Notes: a model not told the origin generated them from the sequence alone. Positions 50,217-60,187 are shown, counted from the first letter of the stretch. The stretch: 64,000 nt of DNA from FEN-1219 sp964503125 (GCA_964503125.1 CAZCZE010000020.1:186001-250000); one strand, 5' to 3'. Program-made: numbers and translations.

Positions 50217-52553
50217 TCAACGTGTCGCGAGCGCCTCGGCGCGCGCGTCGCCGCCGGTCTTCACGCGCTTCGTGAAGGCGTCGCTCGCGACGATGGCCTG
50301 CACGAGCGCCGCGAGCGTCATTCCTTGCGCCCCGGCCTCGCGCACGACGCTGCGCACCACGGGCTGGTCGTAGTATTCGAGCTCGCGGCCCAACGCGTAG
50401 GTCATGAGCCGCTCGGTCAAGGACGTCACGAACGCGTCCGAGCGCGACAGCAGCGCGCGGCGGAGATCGGCCGGTCCTGAGAGGCGCGTGCCGTCCGTGA
50501 GCTCGGTCGTCGCATCGATCGCGTGGCCGTCCTCGTGCTCGCGCCAGCGACCCACGAGATCGAAGTTCTCGAGCGCAAGCCCCATGGGGTCGATGATCGC
50601 GTGGCACGCGGCGCAGGTGGGATTCGCGCGGTGCATCTCGAGCCGCTCGCGCACGGTGTCGCCGGTCAAGCCCTCGGCCTCGCTCGCTTCCTTCGCGAGA
50701 TCGGCCTCGACGCCGGGCGGCGGGCTCGGCACCGCGGCGCCCAAGACGTTCTCGACGATCCACTGCCCGCGCTTCACGGGCGAAGTGCGGTTCGGCGCCG
50801 AGGTCGCCGTCAAGATGCTGCCGTGGCCGAGCAGCCCGCGCCGCGGGCTGTCCGGCGGCAGCGCGACGCGGCGCATATAGGTGTCGCGCACGCCGTCGAT
50901 GCCGTAGTGCGCCGCGAGGCGCTCGTTCAAATACGTGTAGTCGGCGTCGAGCAACTCGAGCACGCTGCGGCGCTCGCGTAAGACCTCGGCGAACAAGAGC
51001 TCGGTCTCGGTGCGAAACGCGGCGCTCAAGCTCGCGTCGAAGTCGCGGTCCTGTGACGGCACCTCGTCGAGCTCGCGCAGCTTGAGCCACTGGCCCGCGA
51101 AGTTCGCGACGAACCGCTGCGCTTTGGCGTCGGCGAGCAGGCGCTCGACCTGCGCGGCGAGCACCTGCGGCTCGTGGAGCCGCCCGTCGACGGCGGCGGC
51201 GAGCAGCTCGTCGTCCGGAGTGCTGCTCCAGAGAAAGAACGCGAGGCGCGAGGCGAGCTCGAGATCGCTGATCGAGTAAACGCCCCCGACGGCGACGTCG
51301 GCGGGCTCGCGCTCGAAGCGATAGAGGAAATTCGGGTCGACGAGCAGGCGCGACAACGCGTACTGGATGCCGGCCTCGAAATGGCCGCCTTCCTCGCGGC
51401 CTCGTCCGTAGAACTCGAGCAGCAGGTCGAGCTCGTCGCTGCCGCTTGCGATCGGCCGGCGGTAGGCGCGCATCGCGAGCCGCGCGAGGATCTGCTCCGC
51501 GCACGGCGTTTCGGCGGCGCTCGAGTCCGGGTGGCAGACGAAAATCTCGCGCCGGCTCGGCGTGTCGCCGGCGCCGGTCGCGTCATAAGGCCCCGCGACG
51601 ACGAGGCCCATGACCGCGCCGCCGAGCTCGACTTCGCCCGCATAGAGCTCGTTGACACCCGCGCAGCGCTGCTCGTCGACGAGCGCGGCCGCGATTTGCT
51701 GCGGACCCGCGGGCACGCGCAGCCGCGCGCGGCGCCGCGCGTCGAGCTCGATGGGCGCGCCGTTGAACGTGAGCATCACGCTCGGGCCGTCGCAGTAGAC
51801 GAGCCGGCCCGTCGGGTTGTTCCAGCCGGCTTGCGGCAACGCGGCTTGCACGGTGAGCTCGTACTCGGCGTCGAGCGGGAAGTTGTGCTCGACGGCGAGG
51901 CCCCCGCGCGTGCCGAGCGGCAAGCCTTCGACGTGGCGTCGCTGCGCGGAGCCGCCGGCCGCCGCGTAGCGCGTCTCGCCGTGCCCCATCGTGCGGTCGC
52001 CGACGGCGCGGCGGCCGATCTGCATCGCCGCGAGCGCATAACCCTCGAGCAGCGTCGGCGAGATGCTCAAGGACGCGGCGATGTTGTCGAAGCCGTCGGC
52101 CGAGGCGTCGGGCGGCAGCGTGCCCGCTATGGCGCCAGCGTCGAACGCGAGCAGGTCGTGGATCGCGTTCGCGTACTCGGTGCGGTTTAAGCGCGCGAGC
52201 GGCTTGGCGCCAAAGTTCGGCGCGCGCGCCGCGGCCGTGTCGAGCGCGCGCTCGAGACCTTCGGCCATGCCGTCGAGCACGCCGCGGTCGGGGCGCGGCT
52301 CGCCCTTGGGCGGCATCAGGCCCGTCCGCAGCTTGCGCACGACGGCCTCCCAGGCCTCGGCGTCGGCGGCGACATCGTCGCGGCTCAGGCCCTCGAACGC
52401 GAGGCCGCCCGATAAGTCGATCTCGTTGTGACAGCCGACGCAGTAGCGCTCGACGACTTGGGTGTGCTGCGGCGCCGAATGCCGGCGCAGCGCGACGACG
52501 CTGCCGATGACGATGACCGCGACGACGATGGTGGCGATCAGCGCGCGCTGCAT
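50217..52553 (-). CDS. membrane-anchored cytochrome / DUF1592 protein, full length
   Basis: 778 residues. Membrane anchor at 3-22, then a c-type haem site CVGCH at residues 38-42 (PSCyt1-type domain), then DUF1587 (LNRTEYANAIHDLLAFDAG), a carbohydrate-binding-like region with HNFPLDAEYELTVQAAL, DUF1595 (RAYRRPI), DUF1592 (SDLELASRLAFFLWSS), DUF1588 (RTSPVKRGQWIVENVLG) and DUF1585 (TERLMTYALGRELEYYD). This is the complete version of the gene cut at the left window edge. The haem suggests an electron-transfer or oxidative role at the cell surface. No DUF1552 partner lies beside this copy, unlike the left-end operon. Confidence 0.9.
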   Translation of the reverse strand: MQRALIATIVVAVIVIGSVVALRRHSAPQHTQVVERYCVGCHNEIDLSGGLAFEGLSRDDVAADAEAWEAVVRKLRTGLMPPKGEPRPDRGVLDGMAEGLERALDTAAARAPNFGAKPLARLNRTEYANAIHDLLAFDAGAIAGTLPPDASADGFDNIAASLSISPTLLEGYALAAMQIGRRAVGDRTMGHGETRYAAAGGSAQRRHVEGLPLGTRGGLAVEHNFPLDAEYELTVQAALPQAGWNNPTGRLVYCDGPSVMLTFNGAPIELDARRRARLRVPAGPQQIAAALVDEQRCAGVNELYAGEVELGGAVMGLVVAGPYDATGAGDTPSRREIFVCHPDSSAAETPCAEQILARLAMRAYRRPIASGSDELDLLLEFYGRGREEGGHFEAGIQYALSRLLVDPNFLYRFEREPADVAVGGVYSISDLELASRLAFFLWSSTPDDELLAAAVDGRLHEPQVLAAQVERLLADAKAQRFVANFAGQWLKLRELDEVPSQDRDFDASLSAAFRTETELLFAEVLRERRSVLELLDADYTYLNERLAAHYGIDGVRDTYMRRVALPPDSPRRGLLGHGSILTATSAPNRTSPVKRGQWIVENVLGAAVPSPPPGVEADLAKEASEAEGLTGDTVRERLEMHRANPTCAACHAIIDPMGLALENFDLVGRWREHEDGHAIDATTELTDGTRLSGPADLRRALLSRSDAFVTSLTERLMTYALGRELEYYDQPVVRSVVREAGAQGMTLAALVQAIVASDAFTKRVKTGGDARAEALATR

Positions 52554-52569
52554 TTAAGGACCCTCGCGT

Positions 52570-53160
52570 TTAAAGGAATGTGTAAGTGAATCCCACCGAC
52601 AAAAAATCGGCATCGTCGCGGCCGAAGTCGAATCGTTCGTACTCGGCGCGCAATGCGAAGCTGCCCACGCGGGCTTGCAGGCCGAGTCCGTACGTCGCAT
52701 CGGTGCCTGCGCCTTCCTGTAGCGAGCCGAAACGCACTTGGCGCTCCGTTTCCCAGCGCGCCGCGCCCAGCCGCGCGTACAAGTCGACGAGCGGCAACGC
52801 TAGCATGCCGAGCACCGATACCGACACCGCTCGAGCGTCGAACGTCTCCTCGTTCGGACACGGGAACCCCGGGATGGCGGGGCAGGCGACGAGCAGCGGC
52901 ACCGAGGTTTCGCCGAGGTCGACGTAGTTGGCCTCGATGGCGAACCGGTCGAGCGGCCGGGCGCCGACGATGGCTTTGAATCCCTTACCCTCGTCCTCGG
53001 GACCGTGGCTGGTGCTCCAGTCGAGGTTGGGCGACGGAGTGCCTAGAGATCCGCCGAGGTAGATGCCGTTGTCGGCGCACCAGCCGACGGCGGGCGTCAA
53101 TGCGGCGAGCAGCAGCAGCGGTAACCGGTATAGGCCGCGTCGATCGTCAACGTTCGTCAT
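52570..53160 (-). CDS. outer-membrane beta-barrel protein
   Basis: ATG 53160 has GGAGGAA six bases upstream. 196 residues with a signal peptide ending VGWCADN. Alternating hydrophobic strands (GIYLGGSLGTPSP, FAIEANYVDLGE, SFALRAEYERFDFG) and a C-terminal strand FLSVGFTYTFL fit an OmpA/OmpW-like eight-stranded barrel. A Cys pair lies in the extracellular loop LVACPAIPGFPCPNE. It is a single-gene unit between MutS and the DUF1592 gene. Confidence 0.83.
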   Translation of the reverse strand: MTNVDDRRGLYRLPLLLLAALTPAVGWCADNGIYLGGSLGTPSPNLDWSTSHGPEDEGKGFKAIVGARPLDRFAIEANYVDLGETSVPLLVACPAIPGFPCPNEETFDARAVSVSVLGMLALPLVDLYARLGAARWETERQVRFGSLQEGAGTDATYGLGLQARVGSFALRAEYERFDFGRDDADFLSVGFTYTFL

Positions 53161-53205
53161 GATCGTTCCTCCGGTCGGTTGCGACACACGTCAATGCTAG
53201 CGCTG

Positions 53206-55779
53206 TCAGCGCGACTTTTGCGCGTCGCGCGCGAGCTCGTAGAGCAGGTCGAGCGCCGCGCGCGGCGTGAGCTCGTCGACCGCGAGCGCGGCGAGCCGCT
53301 CGAGCACGCCCCGCTGCTCGGCCGTCGGCTCTGCCGCCGCGGGCTCGAAGCCGAGCTCGGTTTGTGGGCTCGCCGGCAGCAACTGTTGCTGATGCTTCTC
53401 GAGCCGACGCAGGTACTCGCGGGCGCGCTCGACGACGTCGCGCGGCACGCCCGCGAGCTCGGCGACGTGCAGGCCGTAGCTCTGGCTCGCGGGACCGGGC
53501 TTCACGGCGTGCAAGAAGATGAGCTCGCGGCCGTGCTCGGTAGCGTCGAGGTGCACGTTGCGGCACGCGGGCAGCTCCTCGGGCAGGCTCGTGAGCTCGA
53601 AATAGTGCGTCGCGAATAGCGTGAACGCGCCGATTTTCTGCGCGATGTGCCGCGCCGCGGCCCAGGCCAGCGACAGCCCGTCGAACGTGCTCGTGCCGCG
53701 GCCCACCTCGTCCATGAGCACGAGGCTCGATCGCGTCGCGCTGTTCAAGATGTTGGCCGTCTCGGTCATCTCGACCATGAACGTCGAGCGCCCGCCCGTG
53801 AGATCGTCGGCGGCGCCGATGCGCGTGAAGATGCGGTCGATGGGGCCGAGCGTGGCGGCCTCGGCCGGCACACCGCTGCCGATGTGCGCGAGGATCACGA
53901 TGAGCGCGGTCTGGCGCATGTAGGTCGACTTACCGCCCATGTTGGGGCCCGTGATGATGAGCATGCGCTCCTGCTCGCGGAAATCGAGGTCGTTCGGCAC
54001 GAACGGCGTGGTACTCGACTGCTCGACGCCGAGATGACGGCCGCCGCGATACTCGAGGCGCGGCTCGGCAACGAGCGTGGGCAGCACCAGGTTCAACGCG
54101 CGGGCGCGGTCGGCTAGGTTGACGAGCGTGTCGAGCTCGGCGACGGCGTCGGCCGTGCGCTGCAGGCCCGCGAGATCGCGCGCGAGCAGGTCGAGCAGCT
54201 CGTCGTAGAGCTGCTTCTCGCGCGTCAGCGAGCGCTCGCGCGCCGACAGCACCTTGTCCTCGAACTCCTTGAGCTCGGGCGTCACGTAGCGCTCCGCGCC
54301 CTTGAGCGTCTGCCGGCGGATGTAGTCGGCCGGCGCGCCCGCGGCCTGGCCGCGCGTGAGCTCGATGTAGAAGCCGTGCACGCGGTTGTAGCCGACTTTG
54401 AGATTCGCGATGCCGGTGCGCGTGCGCTCGCGCGTCTCGAGGTCCTCCAGGTACTGATCGGCGTTCGTGCTGATGCGCCGCAGCTCGTCGAGATCAGCGT
54501 CGTAACCCGCGGCGATGACGCCGCCGTCGCGCAGCAGCACGGGCGGCACCTCGACGAGCGCGCGCGTGAGCAGCTCGCGCTCATCGGCGTGCTCGCCGCA
54601 CCGCACGGCGAGCGCTTGCAGCCGCTCGGCCGCGAGCGGCGCTGCGAGGCGCTTGAGCTCGGGCAGGCGGCCTAAGCTGTCGCGCAGCTGCGCGAGGTCG
54701 CGCGGCCGCGCCGAGCGCAGGCCGATGCGCGTGAGGATGCGCTCGAGGTCGCCGATGTCCTTGAGCACGCCAGCAAGCGCCGCGATCGGGCCGCTGCGTT
54801 GCAGCGTATCGACGGCCTGCTGGCGGCGCTTGAGCTCCGCATGGTCGCGGATCGGCCGGTTGAGCCAGCGGCGCAGCTGCCGGCTGCCCATGGCCGTCGC
54901 GCAGCGGTCCATGAGCCCCGCGAGCGTGTATTCGTCGCGGCTTCCTAAGCTCGCTTCGATCTCGAGGTTACGCCGCGTTTGCGCGTCGAGGATGACCGCC
55001 TGCTCGCGGCGCTCGCGGTTGAGCACGCGCAAGTGCGGCAGCGCCGCGCGCTGGGTGTCCTTGGCATATTGAAGGAGACACCCGGCGGCGCCGACGCCGG
55101 CCGGCGCGTCCTCGGCGTCGAAGCCCGCGAGATCGCGCGTGCCGAATTGCTCGCAGAGTAGCCGCTTGCCGGTCCCCGGATCGAAGTGCCACGGCGGCCG
55201 GCGGCGCGCGCCCGCGAGCGCGGCGAGCCACGGCGGCGCGTCGGCGTCCTCGGCGAGCAGCAGCTCGGCGGGCTTGAGTCGCTCGATCTCGGCGTGCAGC
55301 GCGTCGAGATCGGCGGGCTCGGTGACCGTGAAACGCCCGCCCGCGAGATCGAGCCACGCTAATCCTAAGTGCGGCGCGAACGTCACGGCCGCGAGCAGCC
55401 GCGTCTCTTTGTCGGCGAGCAGCGCCGCGTCGGTCAGCGTGCCCGGCGTGACGACGCGCACGACCTCGCGCGCGACGGGGCCCTTGGCGAGAGCGGGATC
55501 GCCGATCTGCTCGCAGATCGCGACCGACTCGCCGAGCCGCACGAGCCGCCCGAGATAGGTCTCGACCGAGTGCACGGGCACGCCGGCCATGGGAATCGGC
55601 TCGCCGCCCGATTGGCCGCGGCGCGTGAGCGCGATGTCGATGAGCTTGGCCGTGCGCCGCGCGTCGTCGTAGAACAGCTCGTAGAAGTCGCCCATGCGAT
55701 AGAACAGCAGCGTGTCGGGAAACCGCGCCTTGATGGCGTGGTACTGCTGCATGACGGGCGTGTGCTGCGCAGAGGTCAT
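53206..55779 (-). CDS. mutS: DNA mismatch repair protein MutS
   Basis: 857 residues, the normal MutS length. The mismatch-reading FxE motif is in MGDFYELFYDD near residue 37. The ABC-type ATPase has Walker A GPNMGGKST, the signature-like EMTETANIL region and Walker B LVLMDEVGRGTSTFDG. The N-terminal HTPVMQQYHAIKA is typical. MutS binds base mismatches and recruits MutL. It is a useful phylogenetic marker for placing the organism. Confidence 0.98.
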   Translation of the reverse strand: MTSAQHTPVMQQYHAIKARFPDTLLFYRMGDFYELFYDDARRTAKLIDIALTRRGQSGGEPIPMAGVPVHSVETYLGRLVRLGESVAICEQIGDPALAKGPVAREVVRVVTPGTLTDAALLADKETRLLAAVTFAPHLGLAWLDLAGGRFTVTEPADLDALHAEIERLKPAELLLAEDADAPPWLAALAGARRRPPWHFDPGTGKRLLCEQFGTRDLAGFDAEDAPAGVGAAGCLLQYAKDTQRAALPHLRVLNRERREQAVILDAQTRRNLEIEASLGSRDEYTLAGLMDRCATAMGSRQLRRWLNRPIRDHAELKRRQQAVDTLQRSGPIAALAGVLKDIGDLERILTRIGLRSARPRDLAQLRDSLGRLPELKRLAAPLAAERLQALAVRCGEHADERELLTRALVEVPPVLLRDGGVIAAGYDADLDELRRISTNADQYLEDLETRERTRTGIANLKVGYNRVHGFYIELTRGQAAGAPADYIRRQTLKGAERYVTPELKEFEDKVLSARERSLTREKQLYDELLDLLARDLAGLQRTADAVAELDTLVNLADRARALNLVLPTLVAEPRLEYRGGRHLGVEQSSTTPFVPNDLDFREQERMLIITGPNMGGKSTYMRQTALIVILAHIGSGVPAEAATLGPIDRIFTRIGAADDLTGGRSTFMVEMTETANILNSATRSSLVLMDEVGRGTSTFDGLSLAWAAARHIAQKIGAFTLFATHYFELTSLPEELPACRNVHLDATEHGRELIFLHAVKPGPASQSYGLHVAELAGVPRDVVERAREYLRRLEKHQQQLLPASPQTELGFEPAAAEPTAEQRGVLERLAALAVDELTPRAALDLLYELARDAQKSR

Positions 55780-55953
55780 GTGTCATTCAGGGCTCTTCGA
55801 TGGGCCCATTGTAGTGGCGGCGCTCCCGGTTTGTACGAGCGGAGGTTCCTAGACGTGGCCCCGGCGGAGCCGCGCGATGCGCTTCACAGAATCCGAAAGC
55901 ACGCCGTGCCCAACGCCGCGGGGCGCCGCTCGCGGACCGTGCGCCGTGCGCCT

Positions 55954-57531
55954 ATGCTGCAGTCGATGTACCGCAGTCCGCATCCGCCGCTCGACATTCC
56001 CAAGCTGCCGCTCGCGGACTTCGTGCTGGCCGGCACGGCGGCGAGGGGAGAGCGTCCGGCGCTGATTTGTGCCATCACGGGCCGCACGATCACGTACGCG
56101 CAGCTGCGCGACGTCGTCGAGCGCACCGCCGCCGGCCTCGCGGGGCTCGGTATCGCGAAAGGCGACGTTTGCGCAATCTTCGCCGCGAACTCGCCGGACT
56201 ACGTGATTGCCGTGCTCGCGATCGTGCGGTTGGGCGCCGTCGTCACGACGGCGAGCCCGATGTACACGAAGGACGATCTCAAGAAGCAACTCGAGGATTC
56301 GCGCGCACGCGTGCTGATCACGCAGATGGCGTTCGCGCCGACGTGGAGCGAAGCCATCGCAGGCTCCACGGTGGAGCGCGTCGTCACGTTCGATGCGCCC
56401 GGCGCCGCGGGCGGCTCGGCCGAGCTCATTTCGTTCGCGACGCTGTCGGCCGCGCGCGCCGCGCCGCGCGTCACGATCGCACCCGACGACCTCGTCGCGC
56501 TGCCGTATTCGAGCGGCACGACGGGCTTGCCGAAGGGCGTGATGCTCACGCACGCGAACCTCGTCGCGAACATTCTCCAAGTCGACGGCGCGGGTCATTA
56601 TGTGGACGGCGAGGACGTGACGATCGCGTTCCTGCCGTTCTTTCATATCTATGGCCTGACGATCATCGTGCTGATGAGCTTGTGGGCGGGCGCGACGGTC
56701 GTCGTCATGCCGAGGTTCGAGCTCGAGCAGTACTTGGCGCTCGTGCAACGTTATCGTGCGACTCTGCTGCACGTCGTCCCGCCCGTGGTTGTCGCCCTCG
56801 CGAAGCAGCCGCTCGGGGCCGGGCGCGACTTCTCGTCGATCCGCAAGCTGTTCTCCGGCGCCGCACCGCTCGGCGCGGACGTCATCGGGCAATGCAGCGC
56901 GCGCATCGGCTGCGTGCTCCAGCAAGGCTACGGCCTCACGGAGACGAGCCCGGCCACGCACATCACGACGGAAGACGTGGCGAGGCGGAAGCCAGGGTCG
57001 ATCGGTAAACCCGTCGCGAACACGGAATGCCGCGTGGTCGACGTCGAGACCGGGCGCGACGTGGCGCCCGGCACCGACGGCGAGCTTTGGCTGCGCGGCC
57101 CGCAGGTGATGCGCGGCTACTTGAATCGCCCCGACGAGACGCGCGCGATGATCGACGCCGACGGCTGGCTGCGCTCCGGCGACATCGGCCACGCGGACGC
57201 CGACGGCGACTTCTACGTCGTCGACCGGCTCAAGGAGCTCATCAAGTACAAAGGCATGCAGGTTCCACCCGCGGAGCTCGAGGCCGCGTTGCTCTCGCAC
57301 TCGGCGGTCGCCGACGCTGCCGTCGTGCCGCTCAAGGACGCCGAGAGCGGCGAGATCCCGCGCGCATTCGTCGTGCTGAAAGGCGCCGCGACGGCCGACG
57401 AGCTCATGGCGCACGTGGCAGAGCGCGTCTCGTCATATAAGAAGGTGCGGCGCGTCGACTTCATCGACGCGATTCCGAAGTCCCCGTCGGGGAAGATCCT
57501 GCGCCGGCTGCTCAGGGACCGCCCAACCTAA
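55954..57531 (+). CDS. 4-coumarate-CoA-ligase-like AMP-forming acyl-CoA synthetase
   Basis: 525 residues from ATG 55954 (ATG 55966 equally possible). ANL-superfamily motifs: P-loop YSSGTTGLPKGVMLTHANL, QGYGLTETSP, LRSGDIGHADADG and the C-terminal PKSPSGKILRRLLRD with the catalytic Lys. The fatty/aromatic acid binding region resembles 4CL. It activates a carboxylate with ATP and joins it to CoA. With the tannase and monooxygenase it fits phenolic acid catabolism, though it is not in the same operon. Confidence 0.9.
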   Translation: MLQSMYRSPHPPLDIPKLPLADFVLAGTAARGERPALICAITGRTITYAQLRDVVERTAAGLAGLGIAKGDVCAIFAANSPDYVIAVLAIVRLGAVVTTASPMYTKDDLKKQLEDSRARVLITQMAFAPTWSEAIAGSTVERVVTFDAPGAAGGSAELISFATLSAARAAPRVTIAPDDLVALPYSSGTTGLPKGVMLTHANLVANILQVDGAGHYVDGEDVTIAFLPFFHIYGLTIIVLMSLWAGATVVVMPRFELEQYLALVQRYRATLLHVVPPVVVALAKQPLGAGRDFSSIRKLFSGAAPLGADVIGQCSARIGCVLQQGYGLTETSPATHITTEDVARRKPGSIGKPVANTECRVVDVETGRDVAPGTDGELWLRGPQVMRGYLNRPDETRAMIDADGWLRSGDIGHADADGDFYVVDRLKELIKYKGMQVPPAELEAALLSHSAVADAAVVPLKDAESGEIPRAFVVLKGAATADELMAHVAERVSSYKKVRRVDFIDAIPKSPSGKILRRLLRDRPT

Positions 57532-57605
57532 GGCGGCGCCGCGAGCCCGCCGGAACCCTCCTGCGGACATCGCGCAGCTTGCCCGCGCGCGAATACTCAG
57601 GCGCG

Positions 57606-59231
57606 TCAGCGCACGTAGGCCTGCGCCCGCTCGATCTCCGGCCGCCGCGAATCGGCGTCGCGCGCGATCTCGAGTGCCCGCTGATAATGCCTGCGCGCGG
57701 CAGCCGCGTCGCCGGCGGCTTCGGCCGCGCGCCCGGCGCCATACGCGCCGCGAAAGCGGTTCGGCTCTTTCGCGATCGACGCCTCGAGCTCGCGCAGAGC
57801 GGCCGCGGGCTGGCCCGCATCGAGCAACATCTCGCCGAGCAGCTCGCGCGCCGGCGCGAGCGGCCCCGGTGTCACGGCTGCCTTGTCGGTAGCGTCTTCG
57901 ATGTCGGCCGCGGCGCGCATCGCGTCGATGGCCTCGGCGCTCCGCCCTTCCGCGAACGCGACCCACGCGGTGGCCACGCGCCATTGAATGTCGACCTGCT
58001 CGGCCCAGTACGCGTCCCGGCCCTCGAGCTGATCGCGCAGCGCGGCGAGCCGCTCCACGTCGGGGCGAGCCGCGGCCGGGTGGCCGCTGCGCGCGGCGCC
58101 GAGAGCGCGGGCGAAATGCGTCATTGCAGCCGTGAACGGCGGGCCGCCGGCCGGCACCTCGAGCGCAACGGCTTCGGCCCACGCGCCGCGCTCGAGCGCG
58201 TAGCGCGCCGGGATCGCGGCGAGCGCGTAGAAGCCCGCCATCGGCGGCGCCGCGCCGCCGGCGGTCGCATTCGCGTCGAACAGCTTCGCCACCTCCGGCA
58301 GGCGCTCCAGCACGGCGTGCGCCGCGCCGTCTTGCGCCATCTGCAAGTACGCGTAGGTCTGATAGTCCAGCGCGTGCAGCGCTTCGGCCCCGGAGCGGCT
58401 CTGCACGGCCGATTGCTCGGACAGCCGGTTCGTCGCAACCGACTCCTGCCACGAGCCGACGCGCGTGAACGTGTGCGACGGCATGTGCAGCGCGTGCGGC
58501 GCGGACGGCGCGATCGACGAATAGCTGCGCGCCGCAGCGAGCGCCCGGGCCGCCAGCGGGGGATGGTCGTACGCGTGAATGATGTAGTGGGCGAGCCCTG
58601 GGTGATCCGGATACTGCTTGAACAACGGCTCGAGAATCCCGGCCGCGCGCAGCTGCGCCGCGTAGGTCTTGTCCGCCGGCAGCGCGGTCTGATTGATCGC
58701 CAGCGCGTGGAAAATCTGCGCTTCGATGTCGTTCGGATTCGCGCGTGCGAGCTCCGCCATGCCGCGTTCGTACGCGGCGATGCGATCGCTCTGCGAGACC
58801 GTTTGGTAATTGTCGAACAATGCCCCGGCCGCACCGATGAAGCCGCGCTCGCGCGCCGTCGGCGAGCCGGTCGTGCGGCCTTTCTGCACCGCCGCGAGCC
58901 CTTGCTCCAACGCGGCTGGAGAACGCGCGCCCGCGAACGGGTTGCTCCAGTACGACAGCGCGATGCCCCAATACGCGATCGCGCAGCTCGCATCTTTCGC
59001 CAGCACCGAATTGAAGCCGTCGATGGCGGGACGGAACTCGAACGAGTGCAGCAGCGCGACCGCGCGATTGAGCTCCGCGCTCACCGCGCTCGAGCAGCTA
59101 TTCGCGAAGTTCACGCTGCCGAGCTTCTCGGCGGACTGCGCGCCGGCTGCGTGATCTTCGTGCTGGGCGCGGGCGGGCGAGGCGGCCCCGAGTGCGGCGG
59201 TCAAGAGGGCGACAGTCAATGTGCGCGACAT
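57606..59231 (-). CDS. exported TPR protein
   Basis: 541 residues with a signal peptide ending SPARAQHEDH. The early segment SVNFANSCSSAVSAELNRAV and DASCAIAYWGIALSYWSNPF is the start of a conserved exported TPR family, with a Cys pair that may form a disulphide. TPR-like repeats continue to the C-terminus (RRHYQRALEIARDA). It lies convergent with the ligase gene and alone. A protein-interaction or assembly role in the envelope is likely. Confidence 0.8.
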   Translation of the reverse strand: MSRTLTVALLTAALGAASPARAQHEDHAAGAQSAEKLGSVNFANSCSSAVSAELNRAVALLHSFEFRPAIDGFNSVLAKDASCAIAYWGIALSYWSNPFAGARSPAALEQGLAAVQKGRTTGSPTARERGFIGAAGALFDNYQTVSQSDRIAAYERGMAELARANPNDIEAQIFHALAINQTALPADKTYAAQLRAAGILEPLFKQYPDHPGLAHYIIHAYDHPPLAARALAAARSYSSIAPSAPHALHMPSHTFTRVGSWQESVATNRLSEQSAVQSRSGAEALHALDYQTYAYLQMAQDGAAHAVLERLPEVAKLFDANATAGGAAPPMAGFYALAAIPARYALERGAWAEAVALEVPAGGPPFTAAMTHFARALGAARSGHPAAARPDVERLAALRDQLEGRDAYWAEQVDIQWRVATAWVAFAEGRSAEAIDAMRAAADIEDATDKAAVTPGPLAPARELLGEMLLDAGQPAAALRELEASIAKEPNRFRGAYGAGRAAEAAGDAAAARRHYQRALEIARDADSRRPEIERAQAYVR

Positions 59232-59379
59232 GTTCGTGTTCTCCTACGTGATCGGCTCCAACGGATCATAGCGCGGCGCCGAGCGCCGGCGGTACGCCAG
59301 CGACATCGCGGGACAGAGCCGCGACCTTGCGCGGGGGATAATGCCGGCATGAGCGCACGCCTCGACGAGACGCGTCGGG

Positions 59380-59559
59380 ATGCCCATCGAGATTCGCCAG
59401 GGCGACCTCGCGTTCGGCCCCGAGAACGTCTCCCATCCCTACTTGTGGTGGAGCCGCGCCGACCTCGGCGCGCGGGAGTTCTGGGGCTTCGGCGTGCCGC
59501 CGCAAGGCAAGCGCGAGGAGACGCTCGTCAACCTGGTCGCCACCAAGCCGGCGTTATGA
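59380..59559 (+). CDS. possible 59-residue protein, unrecognised
   Basis: From ATG 59380 the frame reads MPIEIRQGDLAFGPENVSHP and continues with a Trp-rich stretch (LWWSRADLGAREFWGFG) to a TGA. The amino-acid pattern looks like genuine protein. Nearby, ATG 59349 opens another frame (SARLDETRR) that merges with it if one base is shifted, so this may be a frameshifted or truncated gene. No family is recognised. Confidence 0.35.
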   Translation: MPIEIRQGDLAFGPENVSHPYLWWSRADLGAREFWGFGVPPQGKREETLVNLVATKPAL

Positions 59560-59672
59560 CACATCGCAACCGCTGAGCAGCCTACGCCACTTGCAGAACG
59601 AGACTCCCGCACTCCGATCGCTCGCGTTGGCCTACGAGAATCTTGCCCACATTTGTCCCGTGGGAGGAGCCA

Positions 59673-60155
59673 ATGAGGAACTGGATCATCGGTATAGCCA
59701 TCGCTCTCGGCGTGTATGGGCTCAACTCTGCGATGCGAGCCGATCGCGACGAGACCGGCGCTATCGTCGGAGAAGGGAGCATCGACGCCTTTCAGATGCA
59801 AGTGGGTGATTGCTTCGACGACGGCTCGGCGTTTGGCGACGACAACCCCGAAGTCAGTAGCCTGCCGGGCGTTCCGTGCTCCGACCCTCATGACAACGAG
59901 GTCTACGCGATCTTCGACGTCAGCGTGGCGAGCTTTCCCGAGGGCGACGAAATGGCACGCATGGCGTTCGAGGCCTGCGAGCAGCGCTTCACGGCATTCG
60001 TCGGCCGGGACTATGAATCGTCCGCGCTCGACATTGCGACGCTATACCCGTCGCGGGACAGCTGGCACACGCAGAACGACCGTGAAGTCGTGTGCGCCGT
60101 TTACGACGTGGCCGCGAACAAGCTCGAAGGCAGCGTGAAGGGCCGGGCGCTGTAG
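59673..60155 (+). CDS. exported or anchored septum-formation-domain protein
   Basis: ATG 59673 has GGGAGGAG before it. 160 residues; a hydrophobic N-terminal helix (WIIGIAIALGVYGLNSA) is a signal or anchor. The rest matches the Septum_form pattern: MQVGDCFDDGSAFG, VPCSDPHDNEVYAIFDV, EACEQRFTAFVGRDY and DREVVCAVYD, with four Cys residues that probably form two disulphides. This domain is best known from actinobacteria, so the gene may be a transfer. Function here is unknown. Confidence 0.7.
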   Translation: MRNWIIGIAIALGVYGLNSAMRADRDETGAIVGEGSIDAFQMQVGDCFDDGSAFGDDNPEVSSLPGVPCSDPHDNEVYAIFDVSVASFPEGDEMARMAFEACEQRFTAFVGRDYESSALDIATLYPSRDSWHTQNDREVVCAVYDVAANKLEGSVKGRAL

Positions 60156-60187
60156 AAAAAACGGCGGCGCATCCTAAGCGCCGCCGT
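60155..60187 (-). terminator. intrinsic terminator read leftward
   Basis: A perfect 10-bp stem (ACGGCGGCGC and GCGCCGCCGT, 7-base loop) is followed on the minus strand by a run of T residues (plus-strand A run 60155-60161). It would stop transcripts from the katG remnant and PQQ gene side, and it lies right after the septum-domain gene stop. Confidence 0.75.

Noticed and set aside
57579..59576. 665-codon plus-strand frame opposite the TPR gene
   Set aside because: Arg-rich shadow typical of high-GC antisense frames; the minus-strand TPR protein has a signal peptide and family features.
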